Assembly: GCA_003342815.1 (NCBI GenBank)
Contig: PTEX01000163.1
Coordinates: 1,085,542 to 1,149,541 of the forward strand
DNA: 64,000 nucleotides
DNA from: Eudromia elegans
Lineage: Eukaryota; Chordata; Aves; Tinamiformes; Tinamidae
Direction: 5' to 3'
A program made the translations under genes and the position numbers. Every line of letters begins with the position of its first letter. Within the stretch, counting starts at the first letter, position 1. Shown one piece after another: positions 24,181-35,999 of this stretch. The notes beneath the pieces were generated by a model that saw nothing but the letters and a program-made list of their open reading frames with translations, did not search any database and was not told the origin of the DNA.

Positions 24181-25558
24181 GGTTGGTTATGTGGAGATGC
24201 TCTTCGGGTGCAATCATATCTGCACTCCTATCTGTCTGCTCCATGTCTGAAGTCCTCGAATCACTCAAAATTTAGCCTGGAGGAATCACCATCTCCCTAT
24301 TTCATTAGCAGCTGATGGAAAGTCCTGCTTACAAGTCCCCCATTATGCATGTTCTCAGAACAACAGCCCTTTGCGATGTCTCTGCTGGGTCTGATACCAC
24401 CGTTATTTAGCGTCCCCGAGTACAGTGTGTCACTTCGAAAGCTGTAGCTGCTGATGGAGAAGACAAGGCGAGCACTTTTCTTTAGGTGAGAACTTTTGTT
24501 TTCTTTTTTGCTTTCTTTCCCCCCAGAAAAAGAATAAAAACAACAACAACAACAAAGCCCAACAAGCTCTCTCATTAAAAAGAATTGATGCATGTTAAGA
24601 CAAGGCTGTTTAAAATGAGCTGTGCACATCATACGCCGCCACGTCTGTTTGCTGTTACTCTGCAGCTCATTTCTTCCCCATTCTTTTACTGCATTTGTAT
24701 AAGACAATAACTTATAGACCCAAGAATTTTTATTTTGTGAAAAGCAATGGACTAGTCATTTGAGAAGCAGCTCTGCAAACCACTAGTGGTTTGAACGAGT
24801 TTTCCCAGTATGGATCCCATTAGTGCCACACCAGCAACCATTTCGCTGGGCTCTGTCATGAGAAATTTTGGAGTATGTTTCTGTACACTCTTCAGGTCAA
24901 GAGCACGTTCTGTGTGTCCCCATGTGTATACATATTGCATCAGTGTATTCCCTATTACAACATATTATAAACTGAGAAAAACTATTTTGTGTAGCAAAAC
25001 CACCACACTCCATTTTTTTTTCTTTCAGGGCAATACAGCTTATCTACTGAGGTCAATGGCAATGTGGCTGTTGATGTAGAACTCTGTTTGACAGAACATT
25101 TTTTACTCGGAATGGATGTGTGCGGGTGTAGGGAGAGGGTGGAGGGGGAAGAGCTCATATAATTTCATTGTTTCCAAGCCTTTCAGCTCCATCTTGGGAA
25201 ATGTCCATTTCAGCATTACTTGGAGTTTACACAGCTGATGGCCTAGTCATCCTAAGGTGACTGTGGACAGAAATCCATATATCCATCTCATATCCATCTC
25301 CATATGTCCATCTTACAGTTTTCAGGCCTATCCAGTCATCTAATGGAGGTGAAAAGGCAGACTGGTAGCAGCATTCATACGTGTGTCTCAGTAACAGCGC
25401 GGGGAAATGGTCTAATATCAACACCAGTAGACCTACTACAACTTGTTCCCACTCACTCTGCTCCCTGGCACAAGGGCCTGGCACTGTATTGCCCCTCAGC
25501 TATTGCCCCACTGCTCACAGTGGCAGTCCGTACAGCACTGAAGAGAAACGAGAGGACC
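24181..25558. other. Gene-free stretch
   Basis: No exon is recognised. A short CAA trinucleotide run lies near 24538-24554 and a degenerate ATCCAT hexanucleotide cluster at 25273-25313. Confidence 0.55.
25273..25313. repeat. Degenerate ATCCAT hexanucleotide cluster
   Basis: Four or five imperfect copies of ATCCAT or ATCTCAT-type words in about 40 bp. Confidence 0.65.
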
Positions 25559-25825
25559 CACAGAATCACTGAATGGTTAAGGTTGGAAGGGACCTCTAGA
25601 GATCATCTAGTCCAACCCCCCGGCTCCAGCAGGGACCCCTAGAGCGCGGGGCACAGGGTGGCATCCAGGCGGGTTTGGAAGATCTCCAGAGAAGGAGACT
25701 CCACAGCCTCTCTGGGCAGCCTGTTCCAGGGCTCTGTCACCCTCACAGGAAAGAAGTTCCTCCTCATCCAGAGATGAAACCTCCTATGCTTCAGCTTAAA
25801 GCCATTGCCCCTTGTCCTATCACCA
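25559..25825 (-). mobile_element. CR1 LINE 3' end, antisense, about 270 bp
   Basis: This is the best preserved CR1 copy in the window. The plus strand begins AGAATCACTGAATGGTTAAG, continues with GGTTGGAAGGGACCTCTAGA and ATCATCTAGTCCAACCCCC, and passes through CTCCAGAGAAGGAGACTCCA, CTCTGGGCAGCCTGTTCCAG and a CTCTGTCACCCTCA block. It ends near GCCCCTTGTCCTATCAC. This is the reverse complement of the CR1 3' region, so the element lies on the minus strand and is 5'-truncated, as is usual. Its modest divergence marks it as younger than the copies at 26860 and 54925. Confidence 0.97.
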
Positions 25826-26859
25826 CTCTAGGATGCTGCATCTGGGACTCTGGGATCTGCATCAGCATGGCTTTTGGCCTGCCCTTCTGCTGCTACATGG
25901 ACATGATAAAATGATCCCACCCAAAAGCATCTGCAGTGAGACCATAACTGTTTCACAGAGGAGCATTTCTCAGGGTTCATCAGTCTGGCTTAAGGACCAG
26001 AGTGTATGCCTATGTCTGGGCAGTATCCTTGAGTGGTTATAGCCACACTCCACAAAAAAAGAGTACACCTAATTTCTATTCGGAGTGTTTCTAGCTTCAG
26101 CTTCCAAGCACTGGGCTTCATCATGGTTTTGTGTCATATTAAGGATCTCACTGCCATCAGAAAACCCTTCTTAAGCACAACTCAGAGATTCTTATCTCAA
26201 ACTTCTCTCATGTAAACTAATTAGCTCTGCAGGCGCCACCATGAGAGCGTGCAGCTCCCTCCTAGACCCCTCCAAGCAATCCTGACTGCTTCCGATGTCT
26301 GGACACCAGGACAGGACTCAGCATTACGGTAATGCTCTCACAGACAGATAATTTCATTGTATGCAGGGATGATACCATATCTCTATTTCTACTTGCTTAG
26401 ATATTCTTGAAACCCGCTTAGTTCCTCCAGCTAAATCATTACACCGGAAGCAACATATTCCGTTATTTATCTCGTATGACTTCAGTTATTTATCTCCTGT
26501 GACTTCCGAGTCTGCTTATCATCAGCGCTTTCCAGCATATAATGCCCCGTCCTGCATCTCTCATCTTCGGTTTCTAAATTCATAGCTGTGACAAGGCATA
26601 TATGAAAAATGTGTGTGGTTCACCTCAGCACTCCTCACCAAAGACACAAGCCTTTCCAGGTTCAAAAACTAGACGAGATAATATTAGATCAAGACTCGCT
26701 TACCACTTCAACCGCTGCCTATGGGATTGTCCTTCCTTACTTGCAATTTCTTTTTCACCCTATCAGTTAACTAGGGAATGTGGGCTGCATTGTTTCTGCA
26801 TAGTGCTCGTTTTTCCCCCCAGAAATTTAGGTAATTTGTGGCAGCACAGTCATCTATAT
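25826..26859. other. Gene-free stretch between two CR1 fragments
   Basis: No gene is recognised. It contains a 23-bp imperfect tandem duplication (26462-26507). The pyrimidine-biased texture of the plus strand continues into the ancient CR1 fragment beginning near 26860, so part of this segment may belong to the same or another old repeat. Confidence 0.45.
26462..26507. repeat. 23-bp imperfect tandem duplication
   Basis: GTTATTTATCTC followed by GTATGACTTCA, then GTTATTTATCTC followed by CTGTGACTTCC. The two 23-base units differ at three positions. Confidence 0.85.
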
Positions 26860-27250
26860 CCTTCAGATTTGTGACATCATCAAAAATATTCCATCAAATA
26901 TATTTGACAAAACCTGGTTTCCATAAAGTGTTGTTGACTGTCATTAATCATGCTCTTATCTTTTATTTGTTTTCTGATTGTTTCCCCCATGAGCCTTTCC
27001 CATGACTTTGCCTGGGTTCAATGCCAAGATAACTGGGTTAGTATCTCTTGCATCATTCTCTTGGCTTTCTAAAATATTAGTCCAATATTAGCCTTGGTCT
27101 TCTTTTCATTTGTTTTTATTCCTCTCTCCCATCCTTTGGGGATTTCCCCAGTGCTTAAAGACAGTCCAGAGATCTTTTCTGCCCATCATTTTGTTGCTCT
27201 TGCGTTCTAATTACTTAGGCCTGCAGATCTTACAGTTTCCTGATTACAGC
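26860..27250 (-). mobile_element. Ancient CR1/L3-type LINE fragment, reverse-transcriptase region, antisense
   Basis: The plus strand matches the reverse complement of the ORF2 reverse-transcriptase region of deep-branching amniote CR1/L3 elements as I remember it. Recognisable landmarks in the right order are CATCAAATATATTTGACAAA, a CCTGGTTTCCATAAAG word, TTGTTGACTGTCATTAATCA, CTTTGCCTGGGTTCAATGCC, and later GGGGATTTCCCCAGTGCTTA. Stop codons and indels break the frame, so no enzyme is made. Family assignment is from pattern memory, not alignment, and the exact borders are uncertain. Confidence 0.7.
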
Positions 27251-28756
27251 AGTTAGGATTTCAGGTCCATATTTGCTATGTAGAGGGAAGGAGTGATCTC
27301 TGTGCTGAAGCTCAGACACTGACCTAGGTTTTGCTCTGGATACTTCCACTGCTTTTCTGGCATGAATGAGCACAAAACTTCTGTGTTAGTGGGCCAGCTC
27401 TGCCTTCACTTCATACTTCACCTGCTAACTTGCACCAGTTGCCATGCACATGGGCATAAATTACCAAATCAGACTGACATTTACTGCTGCACATTCAGTG
27501 CTGCCATCTCAAACCCAACTGTGCTCTGACAGAAGTAATTTGGTTTTGAAATGGTCATGATTAGCAATATAAGCGGGCTCAGGATTTTAGGATGCAATTT
27601 TTGAAGATTCCTACCATCATCAAGCACCAACTTTCTTGGGATCCCCTGGTGTGCAATGTAAATTAAGCAAGTTTGTTAACAAGAAGCGGGGGTGTGTATC
27701 TTCATTTCAGTGGCCAAAAGACAACGCAAGGAGGAAGACAGTGAGTCGTGTCCAGTCTACCGTGGACCTTTCCCTGCACTAGGCTTGGTCCTGCACTATG
27801 CACCTCTGTGACTCCCAGTGCCAGAGGTGCCCGTACCTTGTAGCCGCAAGGAAGCACAGAAGCATCTCCTCCCAAGCTTGGCCAACTCAACCACTGTAAT
27901 TACTTGACTGTCTTATTTAATCCAACGCTAGCGTGTCACAGTAGGACTGCTTGCAGACATGACAGACAGGAGTCCCACTGTCCTTCACCCTGAGCCTTGG
28001 CCCCCCTCACCTCTTTTAATCACGATGTTCGCAGCTTAATTAAAATGATTTCCTCCTTTGTCTTGTCAGCTGCAGCGTCCAGTTTGCAGCCTCCTTTTGA
28101 CTGATGACTAAGATGTCTTCAAAAGCAAACCTAGGGCAGCCCTTTAGCTGCCTGGGGATGCTGCCACCCCAGGCAGCCTTGCCCCGTTCTCCTGTCTCAG
28201 CTCCCACAGGACATGCACCCAGCCCGTCCCCGTGTCCTCACTCGCTCACATATGTGCATTGCTTCAGCACCAAGCAGAGCAGAGCACCAACTAGCACAGG
28301 CCGGTGCCAAGCGCCTCTTATCGACACAAGACACTGGAGCAATGTGGGCCAGAGAAGGGTTAAAAAAAGGCTTAAAACCTCCCCGGCTCACAGTCTGGTA
28401 GCCTATTTCACCATGCACGGGGGCGTCTAGCATTTATGACTTTGAACAGAGAGCCAAGTTTGCTCTCCGAGTTTCTGTATGAAATAGTGTGATAACATAT
28501 CAAGCAGCTAATGTCAAGAGACTTTGGGCTATATTCATAAATGCTTCAGTGAATCGGTAAAGACACAATAAATTATTGCTTCAGAAGTTTCTTCATTCAC
28601 CTGCTCCAGGCAAATGGGAAAAGGACAATCAATATTTCTTTTTGAAATGCCAGAAATCCTAAACATATGAAATTTCTTGACAGTCCCTGCATTTGCACTG
28701 GGATTTTATGAGGTTGCATCAGTTGACCTTCCCCCTTTCAGAGTTCAAGCAAGCTA

Positions 28757-28787
28757 AAAGAAAGAAAAAAAAAAAAAGAAAAAAAGA
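28757..28787. repeat. A-rich purine tract
   Basis: Runs of A interrupted by single G over about 31 bp. Confidence 0.9.
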
Positions 28788-29044
28788 ATTGTAATAAATA
28801 TAGCCACAGATGAATTTAAGCACAGTACCACAAGGCAAGGGGAGCTCACTACTCTAGAAAAATGGGCCGTATTCTAAAGGCAGTTCATTCTGAATTTCCA
28901 GGGAAGAAACTGATAAAATTTCCCATTGAAATGGGCATGTAATGGGGCTCAATGAAACGAAGTTCTGCTCGGCGAAAGCCCCTGATTCTGCGCCAGCGCT
29001 TTCACAAAGCGGTCCTAGATTAGAGAACAGGAAGCTTTTGTTTG

Positions 29045-29135
29045 TTTGTCGCCGCCGAGTGCAGAGATTTAAGGGGGAAAGGCGAAGGCCGGCCGCGGCG
29101 CTGCCCCGCGGCACCTGCAAGACGGTTTTCGCCCC
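29045..29135. promoter_or_regulatory. Short CpG-dense patch
   Basis: About 90 bp packed with CpG (CGCCGCCG, GGCCGGCCGCGGCGCTG, CCCCGCGGC, GACGG, CGCCCCGTTGCGG) inside CpG-poor DNA. It is too short for a classical CpG island, but the density suggests protection from methylation, such as a small promoter or enhancer. No exon is evident nearby. Confidence 0.3.
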
Positions 29136-32100
29136 GTTGCGGTGCTGCCACAGCATGAGGCTCTGAGCAGCCTGCACAGCCATTTGTTCTGTAGAAAGAT
29201 GGGCCCTTGTCTTCAGTGCCTTTCAGTTCAGGAAGCTGCTGACCTTCCTCTTCTCTTCTGTCTTTCACTCTGCTTTTGTTCCTGGCATGCCCCGTTCTCA
29301 CTCAGGTGCTTCCAAACATTTCTCCATGCACCGGAGAAGTGACCTTCAGGCTTCACAGAGCTATCGGTTGCCTTCCCTCTGGGTTTTTCCTGAAAACCTC
29401 CCGCAGCCATGGTGGCTGCAGATCTCTGCCATCTGGGGCTGGTTAGGCAAATACGAGCTGTGACTTCTGGTCTTTGGCAGACTCTGCTGCTTTTTTCATT
29501 CTCCCACCTTCCTCATCCATTTCTCAGCTTGCTTTGCCCACCCGCCCCTTGCACCCCGTTTACATGAAGGTTGCATAGCAAGGGGCTCTGCTTTTGGTGA
29601 CTAAAGAGCAAAATCCCCAGTGAGGAGCCATTGCCATCGCCTGCTACTCTTGCTGATGCTCCTGCGAGGAAGTGGCACAGGAATTTGCCCGGATTATTCC
29701 TCCTTTGCTCCTTAGGGAGCACAGCCAGGGCCCTTGCTGCCCACACGCTGGTCACACGCAGTGACAAAGTGCCTCTCTGGAAGTGAACTCCAGCAATTCA
29801 GTAGTTAAACACCCAGCCCACCGTTAAGCCCAGGCACCCTCTCGCTGCTCACAAACGCTGCTCCGTGCTTCGACTGGTATTTTCACAGCGCTGGGGGCTT
29901 CATGGACAAGTCTAAATGGGAGCACTTAGGCATTCCCAGCCTGCTTATCGGGCTGGCACGGTCCAGACATGGTTCTCATGGAGACGCAGCATACCCTACC
30001 TCGGGGAGACGTGGCGGGTCAAAGCACTGCAGAAATACCATGTGTCCATAAATAGCTTCCAGTTTATAAAGCTGGCTTGTCAGTGCAAGCAACAGGAAAG
30101 CCACTTGGCGACTGCGTCTCATCGCTGTCCCTAAATATATAACATGCACCACATATGCGGAGGTGAGACCTATGTGATAAACTGCAGAGCAGTGTGCTAA
30201 ATGAATTTGTATTGCACCTCCAACAGCTTCCCCTGCCCTTTGACTTTTGCTCCATCTCTCAGGATTTACTTGAACATTCTTCTGAACAGACACTATTTAA
30301 AAACAACCGAGAAAACCCTAACCTGGAAAGCCCACCACCACCCAAAACCCCAGCCACCTGCTAGAGGAATTTTTTTTTTTTTTTCTTTTTCCAGATGTGG
30401 GGATTTCCACAGAATGTAACCTGTCCAGAAAGCAGGATGAGCAAGATGTAGTCCTTGACCGGTTAATAGCTTTTTTATATGAAACATCACCATGAACCGC
30501 CGGCTCTCCATCCGGCAGCTGCACGCGGGAATGCGCACTGGGTACAAAGTCCTTCTTTTCGCTGTGGCCGCCTTTCAGCACAAGCATGGCATAACACGGG
30601 AAAGCAGGGAATCAGACCGTGCAATGTTCACATTTAATCTGTCAGAGAGAGAAATGAAAGGGTCATGGCCCTGGGAAAGAGAGCTTTCCTGTTTGCTAGG
30701 GACACTCATTTTAGACCTGGAAGAGCTCCCAGGAAAGGACTTACAGAAGAGAGACCTTTCTTTTTGAAAACACAGTTTTGGCTCTTTTCAGGGGAGCTTT
30801 TTTGGATTTCTGTGACCATGGTTAACTGGATTGATGGCAAGTGAAGCATTTGCTATACCAGTAAAAGGGTACAGAAACTGAATCTTTTTTTTTTAAGCTT
30901 TTCTAAGCTAGGTTTGTCTGGTTTTGTCTAACATGTTTGGCCTCTGCAGTATCACCATCATCTGGTATGTACACATTTTATTTACATTAATGCAGCACAA
31001 CCCATGTAATTTACTTGGATGAAGTCAAATTGATTCAATTTTGTGCTTTTGATTCTATTGCTAGGAGCTAATTCTCTTTTAGCTCATGCATTAGAACCTG
31101 GTGCTCTCAGGATCAGAACATCTCAGAGGCCATGATTTACCATTTAGCAATGAACATAAAGAATCAGGTAGCAGGGAATTTGTGGCAATACATTAAAAAA
31201 ATATGATAGCATTTAAGCATGTAGCTTTATTAATTCAAAGAACCAGCAGCAAACTATAATGTGAATCATCTGTGCTCTCAAACCTGTTGCAGCTTGCTTC
31301 ACCCACTGCTAGTGACCGCATATATAGACTGTTGTCAATTATTTCTATCCATATTGCATAGAAACAGTCCAGGAACACCAAAGGATTCCTTGCAATTCCG
31401 CAGTTATTATTAGCTATCAGCTGGTCTATTAGCTGATCTGAGACCTGTCCTTGGAGGCCTGTGGCCATGCATGATGGCCATGACCCGAAGACACAAAAGC
31501 TGATGAATTGAAGGGACCTTGGTGGCATCTAGTGGGGCTACCAGGGACATCTATTCTGAGTCAACATGACGAGTGTTGTCCTCACTATGCAGACAAAGGA
31601 CAGCTGAACCCATGTGATTTCCATAGCACTGGGGACATTCATATCCTCCGAGAATGGGTGAGATTTACTTCAAACTTCTGTAATAAAAGAAAATTACAAT
31701 AAACCATTCTCCAGGCAAGAGCTGTAAATACCACTGTGTATATTGGCTTTTAAAACAGACATTATCCAGAATATCTCATACTGTGTAATTCTGGCTCTTT
31801 TATCATTTCATCTTCCAGTAACGATAGGAAAGGAAGTGATGTCTGGAAGATAAATTTCACATGGAAAAGAAAATCCCACACTTAGAATATACTTAATACT
31901 CAAACAGTACAATAGAAATGCCAGTTTTATTATTTTTCCAAAAATGGACTTAGAAACACAGCACCTCTTGCAAAATGGCTAAGTTTTTGAAAGCACCTAA
32001 GCCTTTATGTGATTCAGAGCTTTTCCTTCTTCAGCATAATAGGAAGCAAAAATATTATAGTCTAATAATCTCAGGGTATTTTTCATGACACGTTGATGTG

Positions 32101-33839
32101 TAGCAATGGGCTAAGCAGTGGGTTATTAAACATAAATTACAGTAATGCCTATTTCCCAGTAGAATAGAGGATGCAGACTTCACAGATTCCTAAGGTTAAA
32201 CTATAACAATGATTTTGACCGATCTTCAGGATCTTGTATGGAGGCAGACATTTATACTTCACCTCCATGTGCAAAATAGCTATTCAACAAAATTAAATGG
32301 CAGCACAGACGCAGTCGATATGTGATGTATGGGATTCAGTGACCCTATGGAAGCCCTGAGGAAATCCAACTTCACAAGTGTTCGTAGCCTGTTCGTTGTT
32401 CGTGGAAGGTTATGATCAATAGGTGGAAAAGACTGGGAGGTTATAAGGAAAACAGGGTAGTCTAAATGAAAAGGAATGTGCCTTGCCATGCCATTTACAG
32501 CTATATGCAATCATCAAACTGGAAATTTGCTTTCAACCTGGTATGTGGGAAACAGGATGGTACAGAAAATGAGAAGCAACTCAGCATTTTCTTTTTTCGC
32601 CCTAAATAAAACAGAGAATTAGAACAGCCTAAGTGGAAAGCTCTCTAGGACTAGGGCTGTATTCATTTTATAGCTCTAGCGTACATAGGTAAAGGTATCT
32701 GGCCAGGCCCACATAACCAGGTCTCTCTGCTCCCAACTCGTCCAGTGCTGGTATCTGTCCCCACCCTTAATCAATCTCCGTTGGCCATATGTGACCCAGC
32801 AGACCAACCTGGGCATCAGCTTGATAGTGCCAGGTACCTGAACCACTTGTGAAATGTAAAAAAGCTTGAAAATCTGCTTGTTCACACAGCGAAAGTGGCT
32901 CTGAGGAGTTCTATCTCCTAGCCCCTCTATCCTGCCTAACGAGATGGCCCTTGAGAGATGGCTGCACAGGGTGTGCTGCTGTCTGAAATGTATGGCTCCA
33001 TAGGTGCATGAGACATGTATCACAATGTGGAAACTACACTGTGCAGTTGACCATATGCACGTGTTCCTTGCAGGAGAAACTCATTCAGAAACTGCTCGTT
33101 GTTATCGCAGAGAGAGAAAATTTTCTTCACAGCTGGGTAACAGGAAGGACACAATATCGCCTCTCACCAGCACACGGGACACCAGCATTAGTGTTTCCTC
33201 AGCTCGACTGGAAATACCTTTCCTAAGTCACCTTGCAACAGCGTCTGCACTTCATAATGCGGCATTGCCCTGACTAACAGTCCCAGATTTTTCTGCCCTG
33301 TGCATAATTTCTGACACCTGAGCCTCCAGCTCATGTCAGAAATGCTTGTTCAGGCCCTGACTGGGAGACCTTGCATTCAATATATTGAATTTCCTTTGCT
33401 TTCCATTGCTCTGGCTTTTAAGGTCACTCGGCTTCCCCTGCACAGTGCAGCTCTGCGCCTCGGCCAGCTCACACGGCCGGGGGATGCTCTGCTCATTCCT
33501 ACCAATGCCGTGAGGACCAGGATGGATGTTCAGCAGCTCCTTGTGGCTTGTGCGTTCCCGCAACAGCATCTGGTGGAGAGCAAAAAGCAGACAGAGGAGA
33601 CAGCCAATGAAAACACCATCCTACATCCAGCTAAGGTGAAATGGACTTGGAGGATGAGAGACCCTTTCTGAGGGTGTTCCAAAAATAAGGTCGGGACACA
33701 GTTTACAGGCCACCCTGGCTCTCTGCCTGTACCTGCGTGTGCCCGTGCTCTGCCCATCGGCTGTGGCCTTTGCTATGGAGCGATCCTGGAGCCACATAAG
33801 GAAATGTCAGGGTATTTTGGCCAGCCTCCCTCAGCACAG

Positions 33840-35149
33840 GTGTAAAAATCCTCATTTAAGACTAATTACGGCAAAGTAATTATTTCTGAGCCATGATGGC
33901 AGGCAGGCTCAATTAGCTCTAAATAGGATGTAAGTAGTGGGGGGAGAAGACCTTCTGGCAGGAGAATCAAAGCTGCACAAGGCCTAGGGAACCCTAGACA
34001 TAAGCAAAATAAATAGGAATCTTTTCAGGCTGAGGATTAGGCTGTGTTATTGCTTCTCCATTTCCAATAACCTCAAATCCTGGGGAAAAAAAAGGGTAGC
34101 AGAAGGTTGGGCTTTTTGTGTTTGGCTGTGGATGGGAAAGCCACTACTTTCTGTTCATCAGGGCAATTTTCTCCGAGCTGGTTTTAACCGTTATTGCCAG
34201 CGCCCACACCCGGGTAGCTGCATCCGCAGCTTTTGGCGTTAGGCACAGGGGCCTGAGCAGCACATTTCAAGCGCTTACCAGAAACCGATCAGGCACCGCT
34301 TCCTTCAGATGGCCAAAGGAAATCCTGCCTGATTTTTGCCTTGTTTATTCCATGCACAGCCTTATGGCAAGCGTCGCATGCCTTGGGGTTTCCTCCCAGT
34401 AAATGGGCACGGGCTGCTGGGCAGCTGCATTTTCAAGAGCTAAATGTAAAGACATTCAAGAGGATTTCTGACTCATTAATAATGTTTTACAGCGTTATCT
34501 CGAAAAAATATTTACAGCTTTTCTTAAACGTTGCAACTAACTTGATGATTTTAATATACATTTGTCCCGTGGGTTTTTCACCCATTAAGATAGATTAAGT
34601 GACTATTTTAATGTACAATAGCAGATTTTGCCCTGTGGTTTAGCGGCTGGCTGTGGTTGACTGATACCCAGCCCTCTGAATCCCTGCTGAGCATCTAAGC
34701 TCTTTGAGCTGCAGTGAATGCATTTAATCTACATAAAAAGAACACAAATTGCATGTTAGCCTTTTTGAGCCTAGTAATCAGTTTTACAGTTTACTTCATA
34801 CGTTTCTCTGCAGTTCTAGTGGCTCCAAGGAGGTTCCAAGGATTCTTCTTTTCTTTCTGCCTCTTCCTGTCTCACGTGAAAGAAAAGTGTTTGCATTTTG
34901 ATTGTGCTCATTCCGTGACCCCTGTAATTTAGCCATTGTTCATATTTAGTGCTGACTGGAGTCCTGTGGGGCAGCTGATAACAATAATTTGTAATAAAGC
35001 ATATGCAAGCCCTATTTTTTTTATTCTTGTTTTCCCTAATAATGTGAAATTAAATTTGTTAATTAAAACAGATGAAACCAAATAGGATTCGGGGGCTGCA
35101 AAAATACATGGATTATCTTGGCCTCACATTTAGGGTGATTATAATATTT
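33840..35149. promoter_or_regulatory. Cluster of candidate conserved non-coding segments
   Basis: Three AT-rich, motif-dense patches: 33850-33990 (ACTAATTACGG, AGTAATTATT, CTCAATTAGC), 34440-34640 (ACTCATTAATAATG, TTTTACAGCG) and 34970-35145 (TTTGTTAATTAAAAC, TTTGTAATAAAGC). They are separated by more ordinary sequence, including 34180-34420 with moderate CpG. The words resemble homeodomain, POU and MEF2 targets. Regulatory function is inferred. Confidence 0.3.
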
Positions 35150-35275
35150 GGCATGTATATAGTGCTTCAAAGCAGCAAAGCAGTTAATCCTTAGCCTACC
35201 ACCCCTCTGAAGTGTGTTGTTATTCCTCAATTTGCAGATGAGGATGCCCGAGCAGAGAGGTTGACTTCAGAATTA
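35150..35275 (-). mobile_element. MIR-like SINE, antisense
   Basis: The plus strand follows the reverse complement of the MIR core. A TAGTGCTTCAAAG block comes first, then GTTAATCCTTAGCC, ACCACCCCTCTGAAG, GTTGTTATTCC, TTTGCAGATGAGG and AGCAGAGAGGTTGACTT. Order and spacing fit MIR-family elements, which spread before the amniote radiation and persist as decayed copies in birds. It is non-coding. Identification is by pattern memory. Confidence 0.7.
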
Positions 35276-35999
35276 TTCCAAGCCTCCACAGGCACAAGTG
35301 GTTTGCTGCAGACTGCCACAGAGGTGTGGTTTTGGTTAATCAGGAGATTCCAATCTCCTGATTTGGATAATCAGGATATCATGGAAGCCTCTAGGTCCCT
35401 CAGGTTTTCCTGGGTGAAGGATTTGCAGGTGACATCTCAGAGCATGCCAAGATGCTACGGGTTTAGTGGGAGCTCTCTGAAAGAGAGACCCAATCTCCCT
35501 GGGTGCATGCTGTCACTCTGGTTGTGGTGCCATCGTGCGTAGACCACAAGGTGCAAGTGGAGCTGCGCATGTGCCAGTGGTTACCATGAGCAGCATGCAT
35601 GTGAGAAACTCATCCTCAAATTATTACAATTCCAAGTAAAGGATCCCCAAAACAGGCCTTAGGTCTCAAAAAACAAACACAGACAAACAAAACCACCGAA
35701 CCAACAGCAGCAACAGCAAAAACTGAAGACTAGCGGGGGAAAACACCAAAGAAAGACACTCTTTATACCAAGCAGTTTTCTGTCAAAAAGCAGTTGCAGG
35801 TAGAGGTTTTGTGGGGTAACGGTCATATAAGCATTTACAGATGAAAAAATATCTCAACCACCCATTTTGACCCTGTTCTAACTCATGTGATTTTGATGTC
35901 TCTGCACTGCCTTCTCCATGTACAAATACGCACAGTGTGCAAGCAAAACCAAAAAGGAAGTGAAACACTTAGTGGGGGTTTCTTTCCCCAGCAAAGCGA
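35276..35999. other. Gene-free stretch with a perfect short hairpin
   Basis: No exon is recognised. It contains an exact 12-bp inverted repeat with a 2-base loop at 35338-35363 and an A/C-rich stretch at 35670-35725 with CAA and CAG runs. Confidence 0.55.
35338..35363. repeat. Perfect inverted repeat, 12-bp arms, 2-base loop
   Basis: AATCAGGAGATT is followed by CC and then AATCTCCTGATT. The arms are exactly complementary. A partial third copy, ATAATCAGGAT, follows at 35367-35377. Confidence 0.97.

Larger units (their letters stand above)
27251..33839. other. Long gene-free stretch
   Basis: About 6.6 kb with no recognised exon or element. It includes an A-rich purine tract at 28757-28787, a short but very CpG-dense patch at 29045-29135, and a T run at 30370-30390. 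Frames of 105-115 codons, for example minus-strand 32676-33023 and plus-strand 33333-33671, show no known domain. Confidence 0.55.
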
